Shown piece by piece: positions 11,708-22,700 of a stretch of DNA of 64,000 bases. The stretch spans positions 10,044,001 through 10,108,000 of the forward strand of contig NC_085107.1 of the NCBI RefSeq assembly GCF_030269925.1. Direction: 5' to 3'. Each line of letters begins with the position of its first letter. Within the stretch, counting starts at the first letter, position 1. Position numbers and translations under genes: made by a program. The DNA is from Bombyx mori (Eukaryota; Arthropoda; Insecta; Lepidoptera; Bombycidae). The notes beneath the pieces are model-generated. The model was not told where the DNA came from. It ran no database searches and saw nothing but the letters and a program-made list of their open reading frames with translations.

Positions 11708-14700
11708 CTGATGCGCCATAAGAATTAAAACCTCTATTAGTCTACTTTAAGCTCCGTTATTAAGTATTTTCGTCTTCACGAATATATTTGAAACATATCA
11801 TTGAATAAGTTGCGATGTGTCTTTAACGAGCAAAATTCACTATTATTAACTAGAAGAGAATTATGAACTAAAACAATTTATTAACTAGAAGAGACGTATG
11901 AATTTAATTATTGAGGAAGTATGTTTCTGGTACTATCATTTTCTCTCATCTGGATCTTACCGAATATGTATTTTAAAGACATTGTTTGGTGATAAAATTG
12001 TTTTACTTAAATTAAGCATACCTTTAATATAAAATATCTGATTGATGTAAAGGCGGTGTTTGTAACACTTTAACCTACTGCAAAGAGGATGTTCTAAATT
12101 CTAACCATAGACTTAGCTGTGCACCTGGTGTCTCTGACGTCCATAAGCGACGGTAACCACTCATCATCAGCTAGGCCGTATGCTCGTCTGCCTATAAATT
12201 CAATGAAAAAACGTGTTTCTTCGCTTATGGACTAACCATTTTATTTTTCATATTCTAAAAGATTACGACGTACCATTCAGGTATAATTTATCAAATTCTT
12301 AAGAAATATTTGAAAGCTGTGAATTCGTCTACCCGCGACGTCTACGTCATGCTAATTAAATTAATAATAATAATAACGATTTATTGAAATGTAAATTCAT
12401 AAAAACTACAAAAAATAATTAGTCGAACATATTATATCATATATATTATACACATATTATAATGAAACACTGTATAAAATTATTTACACCAGTTATGATT
12501 TAAATAAAAACCAAATTTTCATTGAAATAGCGGTTACAGGACAAATAGCTTTTGTTTGAAAAAACAGAAAACCTTGAGGCGAATGGGATGGGATTCATTA
12601 CACGAGGAAAATTTACACGAGGAAAGATTGTTTCTTTGGAATTTATTACATTACTCAAATTATAGTACGAATAGTATTTTGTAATAGCGGATGTGAGGTA
12701 TTTACTTATGCAATGTATTTGTTTCATTGATAAGTACCTAAATGTACATAACTAATTATTTAAATTATTGTAATTGCACGGACGTTCTTTCAAATTAATC
12801 TTAGCACCAGAGCACCAAAAGAAAACGCAGCCTATTGTTATAATAGACCAAATTAAAATTTTTAAAATCAAGTTATACGTTAGGAAATAATAAATAAAAG
12901 CACCATAAACATTTAATGCAAGCACCGTGTTCAATATATTCAGTATGATCTCATACTTACCTAAGCATTTAATATTGTTCACACGATTTTCTCCTCGGAA
13001 CACACACAGTTCAACATTGACCTGAGGTATAATATTACGCTCACTGTTTTTCTAGGAAGGGTCATTATTTTGAAAAGATTTCAAAATTCTCTTAAGACCG
13101 TTATGTTATACGGATTGTGTTTTGGCATTCTACAATGAATATGTTTTTATCAATATATATTTAATTATCTTTAGCATGAGTATAAGTTAAAATATTAAAA
13201 GGTTAAGTTCTATTAATAATTTTAGCTAAAAATCGCGAGACTTTCAACAATAAGACGCACTTCCTTACAGTCCGTACTGAATTACCGAAAAAAAAAAAAT
13301 TTTCAAAAGAAACTAATTTGCTGCGAAATGGACATTTTGGTAAAGTAAAGAGAGAAATGAAACCCCGACAACACAATTCTTACATATCGATTTATTAAAA
13401 CATAACTTTTGAGAAGGGTATATTCACTGGATTCAATTAATACAATTTGTCGAGAGCACACTATTTTATTTTTACCTATTCGACATAAAAAGTAACGCTG
13501 CTATATTATTTGCATTATAAAACAGAAACCACCTTTTTTAGTCTATTAAGATTTTCTCAGCAATATCGCTCTTTCTTACTTAAGTAAGGTCATAAATTAT
13601 TCAGGCGTTAAATTAATGCTGTAACATGATTTGCTAGTTTACATGCACATGCATGATATTGGTAGCCTTTGCACTTATAAAAGCATTGCGGTCACGTCAC
13701 ATGTTCCGTGTAGGGTTACCATGGACGAATTTAATACGAAGATTTGAATACGATATGATATCTCACTAAAAAAATACTGTAAATAGTTTCATATTTTTCT
13801 TCAACGAAAAAGTATTTTTTAAATTTGAAAATAGAAATTTTACACCTAACATTTTAAGAGGTGTGTTATTAAATTTAGCAATATGTAAAGTTTAGCAGTT
13901 TTGCAATACTACGTAATATTTGGAAATTCATAGAAACAAAAAAATTAAAAATGAACTTGTACCGAAATTTTATCTAGTGTAACATCAAGTTCATGGTCAA
14001 TTTTTCTAAGAAAAGCTCGGGAAAGGCGATATCGTGGGAAACTGCATAAATTTTAGAAGCAATATGTTAGAGCAGAGCCAATAATGTTAATAATGAAATA
14101 CCGCGCTTTCAACTTTACAATAGTGAAGGAATTTTAAACAGTTTCTAGGAGAATAAAATAAAAAATAAAAATTCAATATTTATACACTTTATGTTTATGA
14201 CTTTACGACGAGTATTTAATAAAAAAAATATATTATTGCTAAAACGGATATCGATTTTTTTTTGTTTTTATTAGAACTATACTTAAATGAACAATTTTGA
14301 GAGATCACTTTTATTGAAATTTTTCGACGAATTAACCCCCATATTATGCTAAATTATTACCAGAAAATATACCTATACCATAACATATAGTACAACGATA
14401 TGTATGTCACTTCCAAACTAGAGACAATTTAAAAAATTTTTTTGAAAACAGATCAATCAAAGGAACTGATTTAAATATTTTTTTAGATATTCACTGTACT
14501 TAAATTTTTAATAGTCAATTGAAAATGTTTATGATTGTTAGGTGGTGCTATCGTCACTACACAAAGAAAGCTGAGCCGATGCCTCAAAAATATTAACCTG
14601 TGACATAGTAATCCTTTCATCCTTCTATCGACATCACTCGTTCATTTAACAAAATAATTTGTAGATTTCCTATGAATTGAGTAAAATATCTCTGAAAACA

Positions 14701-15018
14701 TGTTGGATTTGTTGTACACCGCATCGATAAATAAGTTTTAAAAGTGTTCAAGTCACGATGATTTGAGTTTAAATTACAAAAGTGATTAGAAAAATTTGAT
14801 CATTAATGATCTGTTTTCTGTAATGGACTAGCCTATTCCTCGAAGAAATATTTATAGTATACTTCTCTTTACTGTGTATTTTACCACCTTCTCTTACATA
14901 TTTTTTTCTTAATCTAAGCTTATACAATTTCTTTTAAAATATTTGAATGGTACAAGAGTGAGCACCGAATTTGATGATATTGACCAGCACTATTTACAAA
15001 TATGTACTATTCGTTTTT
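11708..15018. other. AT-rich sequence, essentially featureless
   Basis: Apart from the tail repeat at 12115-12215 no gene, RNA or clear repeat is visible. Short ORFs on the minus strand (12500-13003) are AT-rich and hydrophobic by composition, not recognised. Confidence 0.5.
12115..12215 (+). repeat. Copy of the GGCAGCGG tail repeat
   Basis: GACGTCCATAAGCGACGG then TAACCACTCATCATCAG and TATGCTCGTCTGCCTATA, ending in an A-rich run; matches the reverse complement of the copy at 42540-42655. Confidence 0.55.
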
Positions 15019-15284
15019 GAAGTGAAACTTCTTTAGGCGCGTTGAGAGTGAACTTTAACTCGCGACAGATTAATTACGGCTAGAGAGAAAAGATACAAAT
15101 TAGGAAATGCGAGAGTGAGAAAATGACGCGAACCACTCGAGCGTGGAGAGAAGGAAAGGACAAAGTGAGCTAGGTCGTTTTTCTTATACACAGTATTCCC
15201 TATTATGATACAAGATAAATTTGATTTAAGGATTAAAAATAATGAAAACCACAACACTACACACCGCAAAAGAAGTTTCACTTC
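15019..15284. mobile_element. MITE with GAAGTGAAACTTCTTT terminal inverted repeats
   Basis: GAAGTGAAACTTCTTT at 15019 is mirrored by AAAAGAAGTTTCACTTC ending at 15284. The 266-bp interior has no coding potential. A clear target-site duplication was not found, so the superfamily is open. Confidence 0.55.
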
Positions 15285-15758
15285 TTTCACGTGCACTAAG
15301 TTGCACGCATACCACTTTTTTTTTTTTATGCTACATAGTGTAAATATTGTCAGGGTCCAAATAAAAACGGTATTCTTCTCTGGAATATTATGTAAAACAA
15401 GCTGCAGTTGACAACGACTTTTAAACGATAGTTATGCTGTCAAGTCGAGCTACGTGTTTGAGTGTTAAATTGTTGTTAACGACTACAGGTCTTAGTGATA
15501 ATGAGTTGTCGGGACTTTATGAGCCCGTCATAACAAGACTGTAAAAAGTGTTATCAACACTTAATACCATAAATGCGAACGTGAGTTTGTTTGTTACGTT
15601 TTCACGTTTACACGATTAAAAGACTACACCGATCATTATAAAAACGTTTCATGTATGTTGTCAGGGGTACGGAAATGTTACCTTTCGACTAGATAAATAA
15701 CAAATAATTTTTTTAGGGATGTTGCTTTTTGTAAATTATTATTTTTTTGTCTTTTCAG

Positions 15759-15869
15759 GGAGATGAGCATTCGGCCCCTCTAATACTGAGTGATTACGGT
15801 CACTCATGTTGTGACGTCCACGACAGGGCTTCTCCAAGACGGAGCCCGTCCAGTACTGCCTACAGCTGA
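15759..15869 (+). other. Candidate terminal coding exon of an unidentified gene
   Basis: A strong acceptor (long T-rich tract then CTTTTCAG at 15751-15758) opens a 36-codon frame, GDEHSAPLILSDYGHSCCDV and so on, ending SPRRSPSSTAYS with TGA at 15867-15869. The Ser/Pro/Arg-rich end looks protein-like, but the length could arise by chance and no family is recognised. A TIR element starts three bases later. Confidence 0.25.
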
Positions 15870-16199
15870 GTACAGTGGCGTAGCTACCCAGGGGCTAGGC
15901 AGGACAGTGCCCCGGGGCCCCCAAGCTCAGGGGGCTCTCGAATCCTTACCAGAAATCTCGATCACACTGAGCTTTTGAAAATTTCTCCTATTTTCAAAAT
16001 AAATGTGACAGGTTGCAACCCCACTTTAATCATGACAACTCAGTTGAGAGAAATTTAAAAGCTAGGGATTCCCCTAAATCCTTTCTGTAGGTTGCCAGTG
16101 TTGTCAATTTGACGCATAGTGATATGTGCGTTTTATTCTGAATTCGAGTTAAGATTTATTTTTCGAGAACGGTTAAAAAATTAATACTGTATCAGGAGT

Positions 16200-16930
16200 A
16201 AGTAAGCTCGTAGAAGCCGCGCGGTGCGCTACCAGCACTTTAGCGCGCTGCCAAGGAGATACGATACACCGACTGGTGGTAGGACCTCTTGTGAGTCCGC
16301 GCGGGTGGGTACCCCCACCCTGCCTATTTCTGCCGTGAAGCAGTAATGCGTTTCGGTTTGAAGGGTGGGGCAGCCGTTGTAATTATACTTGAGACCTTAG
16401 AACTTGTATCTCAATGTGGGTGGCGCATTTACGTTGTGGATGTCTATTGGCTCCAGTAACCACTTAACACCAGGTGGGCTGTGAGCTCGTCCACACATCT
16501 AAACAATAAAAAAAAAAGAGTGTATCGCGTCCCGACCCGGCAGGCTGGTTCTGGTCCAGCGAGGTATTCCGGGACACTAGCGGGACCGTCTAGGGGGCCT
16601 GACGGGCTGCCGTACCGAGACGGAGCCATCGAGGCGAATCGAAGGCTCTGAAACGTCGACCGGGTGTCCTTGAGCTGAGCTGCGCCGCGGCGCCGTCTGG
16701 TTGTAGTGTTGACCACGGTAACCCCCTTACCTCATCTGGGTTCTGACCTCGGAGGGGATCGGACGCTTGTGCGAAGAGTGCAGGGGAGTCGCTTAGTGGG
16801 TAGGGCCCTGAAAACATCCTTGGGCCCGCGGTCTCGCAGTCGCGGACCAGTCCCACATACCGCGCGCGCCCCCTAGGCGCGGGGACCTCGTAGGAGGTTC
16901 GGACCCCAGCCCGAGAAAAAAAGGCCCGAT
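16200..16930 (+). repeat. GC-rich LINE-like 3' fragment nested in the TIR element
   Basis: A GC-rich block (CAGGGGAGTCGCTTAGTGGG, TAGGGCCCTGAAAACATCC, GCGCGGGGACCTC, GGACCCCAGCCCGAGAAAAA). The same order of blocks occurs at 36963-37590. Both copies end near CCCGA plus A-rich sequence, as a retroelement 3' UTR would. No protein motif was recognised. Confidence 0.55.
16273..16518 (+). mobile_element. Bm1 SINE, 5'-truncated, nested
   Basis: CTGGTGGTAGGACCTCTTG to TCTAAACAATAAAAAAAAAA. It sits inside the GC-rich fragment. Confidence 0.85.
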
Positions 16931-17210
16931 CTTTATATAATAAACCCTTGAATCTTCTCTGTTTCGTTTTATTAGCCTAACCTACACCAAGTATTAATTG
17001 TAATTTATGTTGTTATCGTAAATATTTTTATTACCTGCCCTGCAGTGCACAAAAAAGAGCTTAAATAGCATACCATTTTTAAAGTATTTGTATATTTCAT
17101 ATTTTTATTTCATAAAACCTAATCAGTTTACATAGCAGTGGGGCCTCATTTTTTAATTTGCCCCAGGACCCTTGGTTACCTAGCTACGCCACTGGTACTC
17201 TAGTGTGCTT

Positions 17211-17212
<2 letters not shown>

Positions 17213-17241
<29 letters not shown>

Positions 17242-17670
17242 CTTAGATGTGTGGACGAGCTCACAGCCCACCTGGTGTTAAGTGGTTACTGGAGCCCATA
17301 GACATCTACAACGTAAATGCGCCACACACCTTGAGATATAGTTCTAAGGTCTCAGTATAGTCACAACGGCTGCCCCACCCTTCAAACCGAAACGCATTAC
17401 TGCTTCACGGCAGAAATAGGCGGGGCGGTGGTACCTACCCGTGCGGACTCACAAGAGGTCCTACCACCAGTAATTACGCAAATTATAATTTTGCGGGTTT
17501 GATTTTTATTGCACGATGTTATTCCTTCACCGTGGAAGTCAATCGTGAACATTTATTGAGTACGTATTTCATTAGAAAAATTGGTACCCGCCAGCGAGAT
17601 TCGAACACCAGTGCATCGCTCGATACGAATGCACCGGACGTCTTATCCTTTAGGCCACGACGACTTAGTT
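17213..17670 (-). mobile_element. Bm1 SINE, full length, with intact A and B boxes
   Basis: Poly-T (about 24 T) through the body to the tRNA-like head. On the minus strand the B box GTTCGAATC (17598-17606) and A box TGGCCTAAAGG (17647-17657) both match Pol III consensus. Flanks AGTGTGCTTTGA and AGTTTGTTTGA are a plausible, slightly decayed target duplication. This is the copy in the window most likely to be transcribable. Confidence 0.9.
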
Positions 17671-17759
17671 TGTTTGAACAAAGAAACATCTTAAAAATCT
17701 GCGCGCGTTTTTTTCCTCATTAACAATAAATGAGGTCCAAAATAGTATTTATTCTGCTG

Positions 17760-17903
17760 CGAATAATTCCGATTTGGAGGATGGGACAGTGATTATACGA
17801 TACTGAAACATTGAACTCGCTTGTTAAAGCTGATGGTATCACTTCAATTACTTCTAGGTGGGTCGTGAGCTCGTCCACTCATAGGCATAAGCAACAAAAA
17901 AAT
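17760..17903 (+). repeat. Degenerate Bm1 remnant
   Basis: Only the end is recognisable: GGTGGGTCGTGAGCTCGTCC followed by AAGCAACAAAAAAA. The 5' part is heavily diverged. Confidence 0.5.
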
Positions 17904-18423
17904 GTCGAATCATATTTTATACAAAATTGAATACGTTGTCGCTCCTTATTTATAAATTATGGATCTTTTCACTTCGACAAATAACCAAAAGTCATTTGAG
18001 CAACATACAAAATTAAAAGAAGGCAAAGCAATTACCTACAAGTTATTGGAACCGTTTAATTCGTAATATAATACTTTTGGCCTCCGATATAATTTAGGAA
18101 TCCCATTAAATGTTACTTCAATATAGGTGGCTGATTTACTGGTATTGCAGCCGTAAAAATACTTGGATAAAATTGGAAATTATTTTCCAATTATTCGGAA
18201 CTCACGCTGTTTTTCCTTGAGTTCCTGATAATGAAGCTGCGATGTTCAATTTGAATGATGGTTAAAGGCGTTTTATTAAATTACAGAATGCTAAATAACA
18301 AACTTATGCTTTAAAATTCTTGTATTTGCAACTTGAAACACTTTAGCGAAATAAGAATAAATCAAAGGTATTCTAGGTAAGGTATACTAGAATTATACTT
18401 TTTAAATATTTAGATAGCCCTTC
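17904..18423. other. AT-rich spacer, nothing recognised
   Basis: Between a Bm1 remnant and the R1-clade LINE fragment. Confidence 0.55.
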
Positions 18424-19845
18424 TTTTTTTTTGTCAGGAGGAAATCACCGGACTTCCGCCCTCCACTAGGGATGGAGGGCGGGGCATGTCGGAGTTGAAC
18501 CGACTAAAACCTCCTGTCGTTCAACAACCAGCATCTAAACCTCGCATGAGACAGAACTCATGAAAAGGCAAAGGGGGGAAAGTGAAGCGTTTAGTGCGGA
18601 GCACATCTCTCCCATCACCCTCTCCCTCGGGACGCCGGACCGGCGGTCGTCGGCGCCACAACCACCAGCCCTCTCGGTCGGCAGGCTATCCGAAGTCCGC
18701 CTAGATGGTGCCGGTTAGAATGGTCTATCCTACGGAATACCCTGCTGGGTCAGAACCAGCATGGGTTGAGGATAGCCGGCCTTCCATCACCCGGATGCTC
18801 TTGCATAAAACGCGTGCAGAGCAGCTTGCTCGTCGTCTTCGTAGGCCCCCTTCGCCGGTCCCCAGGCCGACATGTGAGGGAGACCCGAAACACTTAAGAG
18901 GGCCAGGGCTTGGGCGAAATCCACCTCCCTGGCCCCCGCTCGACGGCGGCGAGCCTGGGCGTCTCTCACGCGTCCCGCCGCCTCCTTCTGCGAGATGGTG
19001 CACTCGCAGAAGTCATGCATCGCCTTCCACGACTCGTTGTCACCGAGCATCGATGCCACAAAACTCGGCAACGACAAGTCGTTTCCTATTTTTGCGACGA
19101 GGACACGGCGCCACCCCTTCCATGCGGGGCAGGCGACAAGCGTGTGCTCCGCCGTGTCCAAGTCGCAACCACAATGGTGGCACTCTGCCGCCGGCTCGGC
19201 TCCGATCCGGTGCAGGAACTCACCGAAGCAATTATGCCCAGTGAGCACCTGCGTGAGCCGGAAAGTAAAGCGTCCTCTGTCACGATTCACCCAATTAACA
19301 AGAAGCGGGCGAATCGCCTTGACGGTCCTACGACCAGCCGAAGGATCGGCCAGCGTCTGGACCATTACTCCAGCACGGACTATTGAGATGGGGCCCTCCG
19401 CGCTCTGACCACACTGGGCCGGGACGTGCCACGCCCCGGGCACGAAGGTTAGCCTGCCACTGATAGTCAGCGGCGAGCGCCTCCGTATCCGGGACCCAAG
19501 ACGGCGTCCCAGCCAGTATACACGCCGCCTCGAAAGGAGATGGTGCTATAGTCGCGGATGACCCTGACCGCGATGGTGCGTTGCGGCCGTTGCAGCAGCT
19601 TCGCGACCCTCACTGCCAGGAACTGGCCCAACACGGGCGCCCCGTATAAGGCCAAGGGAAGGAGCCAAGGGAAGGAGCTTAACGCGCCGGCCACCCCCAA
19701 CAAACGAGGGACCAGATTCTGAAAGTGAGCGTGGAAGGTCCAACGACTGTACAGAATGAGGCCTAGGTATTTCAACTGTACCGCGACCCCGATACGGACG
19801 CCTCCAACCACGATATGGGCATCGATGGGTGAACCCTGCCTTTGT
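18424..19845 (-). pseudogene. 5'-truncated R1-clade LINE (RT C-terminus, zinc finger, 3' UTR)
   Basis: On the minus strand, 19811-19467 encodes the end of an RT (VQLKYLGLIL, MALYGAPVLGQ with small deletions). A frame change follows, then 19443-18787 encodes 218 residues with RLTQVLTGHNCFGEFLHRIG and the CHHC-type finger CHHCGCDLDTAEHTLVACPAW typical of R1-clade ORF2 C-termini. A 3' UTR runs to a short A tail (poly-T at 18424-18432 on the plus strand). The reading frame is broken between about 19443 and 19560, and everything upstream of the RT thumb is missing, so it is a dead copy. Confidence 0.82.
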
Positions 19846-20311
19846 CTCTTTAAATAAGTGTTTAATATTTTTTCTTCTTACTTTCTCATTCAAAGCTTAT
19901 TTCCTCAAAAATTAAATTCTTATTACTTAAAATTTGTAATGAATGCTTTAATGATAAGTCCTGTTAGTGAAATAAATAAGAATATTATTATGCATGTAAA
20001 TCTTGCATTTTCTTTAAGACGTAACTTGATAAATCAATTAAAATGGGAGGACGAGAAAATTTGTTACGGAAGCAGTGAACAAACCGCAGAAACCTATTTC
20101 AAGCTAGTTACGTTCGGTGCAACTAATAGAAGCTGACTTAACCTAATTTTCAGCCGCGCTTCGGCTTTTAGTCTTGACTTACGTAAAGAAAATTGCGATT
20201 GAACGGCGTGATTGCTTTCACTGTTTAGCTAGTAGAAAATCGTTTACATATTGTTTCTTTTCTTTATTCATATTTATAAACGATGTGAGGGGTTAAAATA
20301 TATTGATTTTT
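19846..20311. other. AT-rich spacer, nothing recognised
   Basis: A 92-codon open frame (19858-20136) has AT-driven composition and no recognisable domain. Confidence 0.5.
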
Positions 20312-20560
20312 TATTTTTTATTTTTTATTGCTTAGATGGATGGACGAGCTCACAGCCCACCTGGTGTTAAGTGGTTACTGGAGCCCATAGACATCTACAA
20401 CGTAAATGCACCACCCACCTCGAGATATAAGTTCTAAGGTCTCAGTATAGTTAGAACGGCTACCCCACCCTTCGAACCGAAACGTATTACTGCTTCACGG
20501 CGGAAATAGGCGGGGTGGTGGTACCTACCCGTGCGGACTCCCAAGAGGTCCTACCACCAG
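20312..20560 (-). mobile_element. Bm1 SINE, 5'-truncated
   Basis: T-rich tail, TTGCTTAGATGGATGGACGA through CCTACCACCAG; close to consensus, with the head missing. Confidence 0.88.
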
Positions 20561-21029
20561 TGACAAATAGAATTTGAATGAATTTTCGCAGTGTTAATAC
20601 AACTGAATGTTTATTTCGTTACCAGATGTAATAATGATCATTACTAGTTCACAATAATAATACTGTCAAATTATGAAATGTAGTTGGAGTGTAATTTAAT
20701 TTTCGTTAATTAAGATTGGCACGATTCACAGAAGTTTCAAATATAGTGGTACAAAGGCTGTTCTGATTTGTAAAGGAAATAGAAAGTTCAGTGGGGTTTG
20801 CAAAGCCCAATCACCATACCACCAGCGTGAATTTGACCAGTACAGACGAATTGTCTGAAAGTAATAGTACATACCCGCAGAGAATTAATTTACATACTTG
20901 CACCTTCTGAGTATTCGCCAACAACACTATTAATAATGAGATCTGGCCATATATTGTTGTAACAGTAACGGAAAATTTAGAATATATTTTTCGAAAAATA
21001 TATACATAAAAATATTTAAAGAAAAAATA
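20561..21029. other. AT-rich spacer, nothing recognised
   Basis: Between a Bm1 and the minus-strand LINE fragment; no supported feature. Confidence 0.55.
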
Positions 21030-21494
21030 GGTTTTTTCTTCTACTTCTTCTCAGTCGTATCACTCTTGACAGAGTGGTCGTGATCGTTATGTATTGTTGG
21101 AAGGGGCAGACTTGATGCGTCTCACGATGTCGCGCCATCTCTCCCTGCTCGAGGCCATTTTACTGCACTCATTTAGGGGACCTCCCACTGCAGTTTTAAT
21201 TTGGTTGGTCCACCGCATTGGTGGCCTCCCGTGCGGTCTTGTACCATCAACGCTCCCCTGTACAACGAGGCGTTCTATGGACCGGCCATCTCGTCGCGAA
21301 ACGTGTCCGAAGAAATTCACCGCCCGGGACACCAGTGCTACGAGGCCCCTACTGTGTTGTGCTGTGCGGATAGTGTGTGCCCAAAGCGTGTGTGTTGCGA
21401 ATCTAGCGGTGTTGTGTCGGCGCGGAGACGTTCCGAGCAACGTAACGCAGGACCCGGGACCAGGTGAGTTGTTCGACACTTTCTTTCCTAACAT
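21030..21494 (-). pseudogene. 3' end of an RTE/CR1-like LINE (RT C-terminus)
   Basis: The minus strand encodes 135 residues ending at a stop at 21087. They include NFFGHVSRRDGRSIERLVVQ and GRPPMRWTNQIKTAVGG, the C-terminal signature of lepidopteran proteins usually labelled endonuclease-reverse transcriptase. A GAAG-rich tail follows near 21036-21056. The 5' part, with all catalytic domains, is missing; the Jockey LINE starts close to the break. Confidence 0.72.
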
Positions 21495-21499
21495 TGGTT

Positions 21500-22700
21500 A
21501 ATTGCGGGTAGTTGTCGTTCAGCCTGGAAAAGCTGCGTACTCATTTTATTCTAAGAATAAAAACCGAGTTACGTTAGCGCCTTCGAGTCTGGCCAGCTGT
21601 GTCCGTTCCCAGTCCTCCCCTACCCTTCGGGGTTAGGAGGGGCTGTTACCAAACCCGCGTAAGCCGATTTATGGTGGTGGATCACGGCAGCGTCGGGAAA
21701 CTAGTACTTAGTTAGTTCCGTCTTAGGTTAATAGTTTATTGTTCTTATATAGTTATTGATTCATTGTTATATTCTAATTTTAATTCCTTTATTTTTCTTA
21801 TACAATTAACCTAAGCTTTAATTTAATTAAATTTATTATTAGTAATTAGTATCAGAGGGTAGTTACCTCAACTACCTACTAGCGCCACTGCGGCAATTTA
21901 TGTACAAATAATTAGTCGTAAATTTAGATATACCCTTCATAACCTTAATATTTTTATTTCCTTTTTAAATTTCAAATTGTGTTAGATTAAATGTTGTCTG
22001 GTTGCATATTGGCGGCCGTCCCACTTTCATAAGTGATCATTTCTATGTAGTTTAGTTTAGTCATTAAATTTTAAGCATTTTTGTCTGTCCTTTTGAGTTT
22101 CACATTCTCTTTTGATTGCCACGGGACATATTGCGGGCTTTCCCGTCGTTGCCGGTTTAGTATTTGCTGTAGTATATAATTTAATTTAATTAATTTAATT
22201 AATTCTTAGTGCTGGTATTCTATCCCCATCTTATTTTAAGTTGGGGTGGAATTCTAGCTCTTTCTTCTGATTCTTATGTTATTACTAGTTTTATATTTAT
22301 AGTAGTAGTCATCCAATAGTTTAAATTTAGTATATTATACGTCGATCGAGCTGGACCCCCTGAGGGTAAGTTTGTTTCATTGTTTTCATTTTAATTATTC
22401 TGTTTATTATTTAATTACGTACACTTGGCCAACCGGTCACGGCGGATGCCTGCGGTGTGCTTCGGGCCTAATTGTAAGTAAATTCTTAATTATTAATTTT
22501 AATTCCTTTTGCATTATTCCTTTTTAATTGTCCAATTAGTTTATTATTATCAATTAGTAGTTATAGTTCATTTTTTATTTTTACAATAGTTGTGTTGGGT
22601 ACTCCCAACATGAAAGCTGGGTCAGCCGTCTGCTGTAACCTGTAATTAGTAGTACAAATGTACCGACTCTAGCTGTGACCAAACTTAAGTCGGCTAAGTC
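21500..22700 (+). promoter_or_regulatory. Probable 5' UTR / internal promoter region of the Jockey LINE
   Basis: About 1.2 kb without an ORF lies between the preceding LINE fragment and ORF1. It alternates AT-rich stretches with short GC-rich patches (near 21600-21700, 22000-22150, 22430-22470 and 22590-22650). An inverted repeat CCTCCCC...GGGGTTAGGAGGGG near 21617-21644 could form a hairpin. Jockey-clade elements normally carry an internal Pol II promoter at their 5' end; no specific promoter motif is claimed. Confidence 0.45.

Larger units (their letters stand above)
15873..17194. mobile_element. hAT-like TIR transposon, non-autonomous, carrying nested insertions
   Basis: CAGTGGCGTAGCTACC at 15873 is mirrored by TAGCTACGCCACTG ending at 17194; CAGTGGCG is a common hAT-type terminus. 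No transposase is visible. The interior is split by a GC-rich retroelement fragment (about 16200-16930) that itself contains a Bm1. An 8-bp target duplication is not clear, so the superfamily is inferred from the ends only. Confidence 0.6.

Noticed and set aside
18705..19408. Plus-strand ORFs of 137-179 codons
   Set aside because: They lie opposite the R1-clade LINE C-terminus on the minus strand, which has recognisable motifs.
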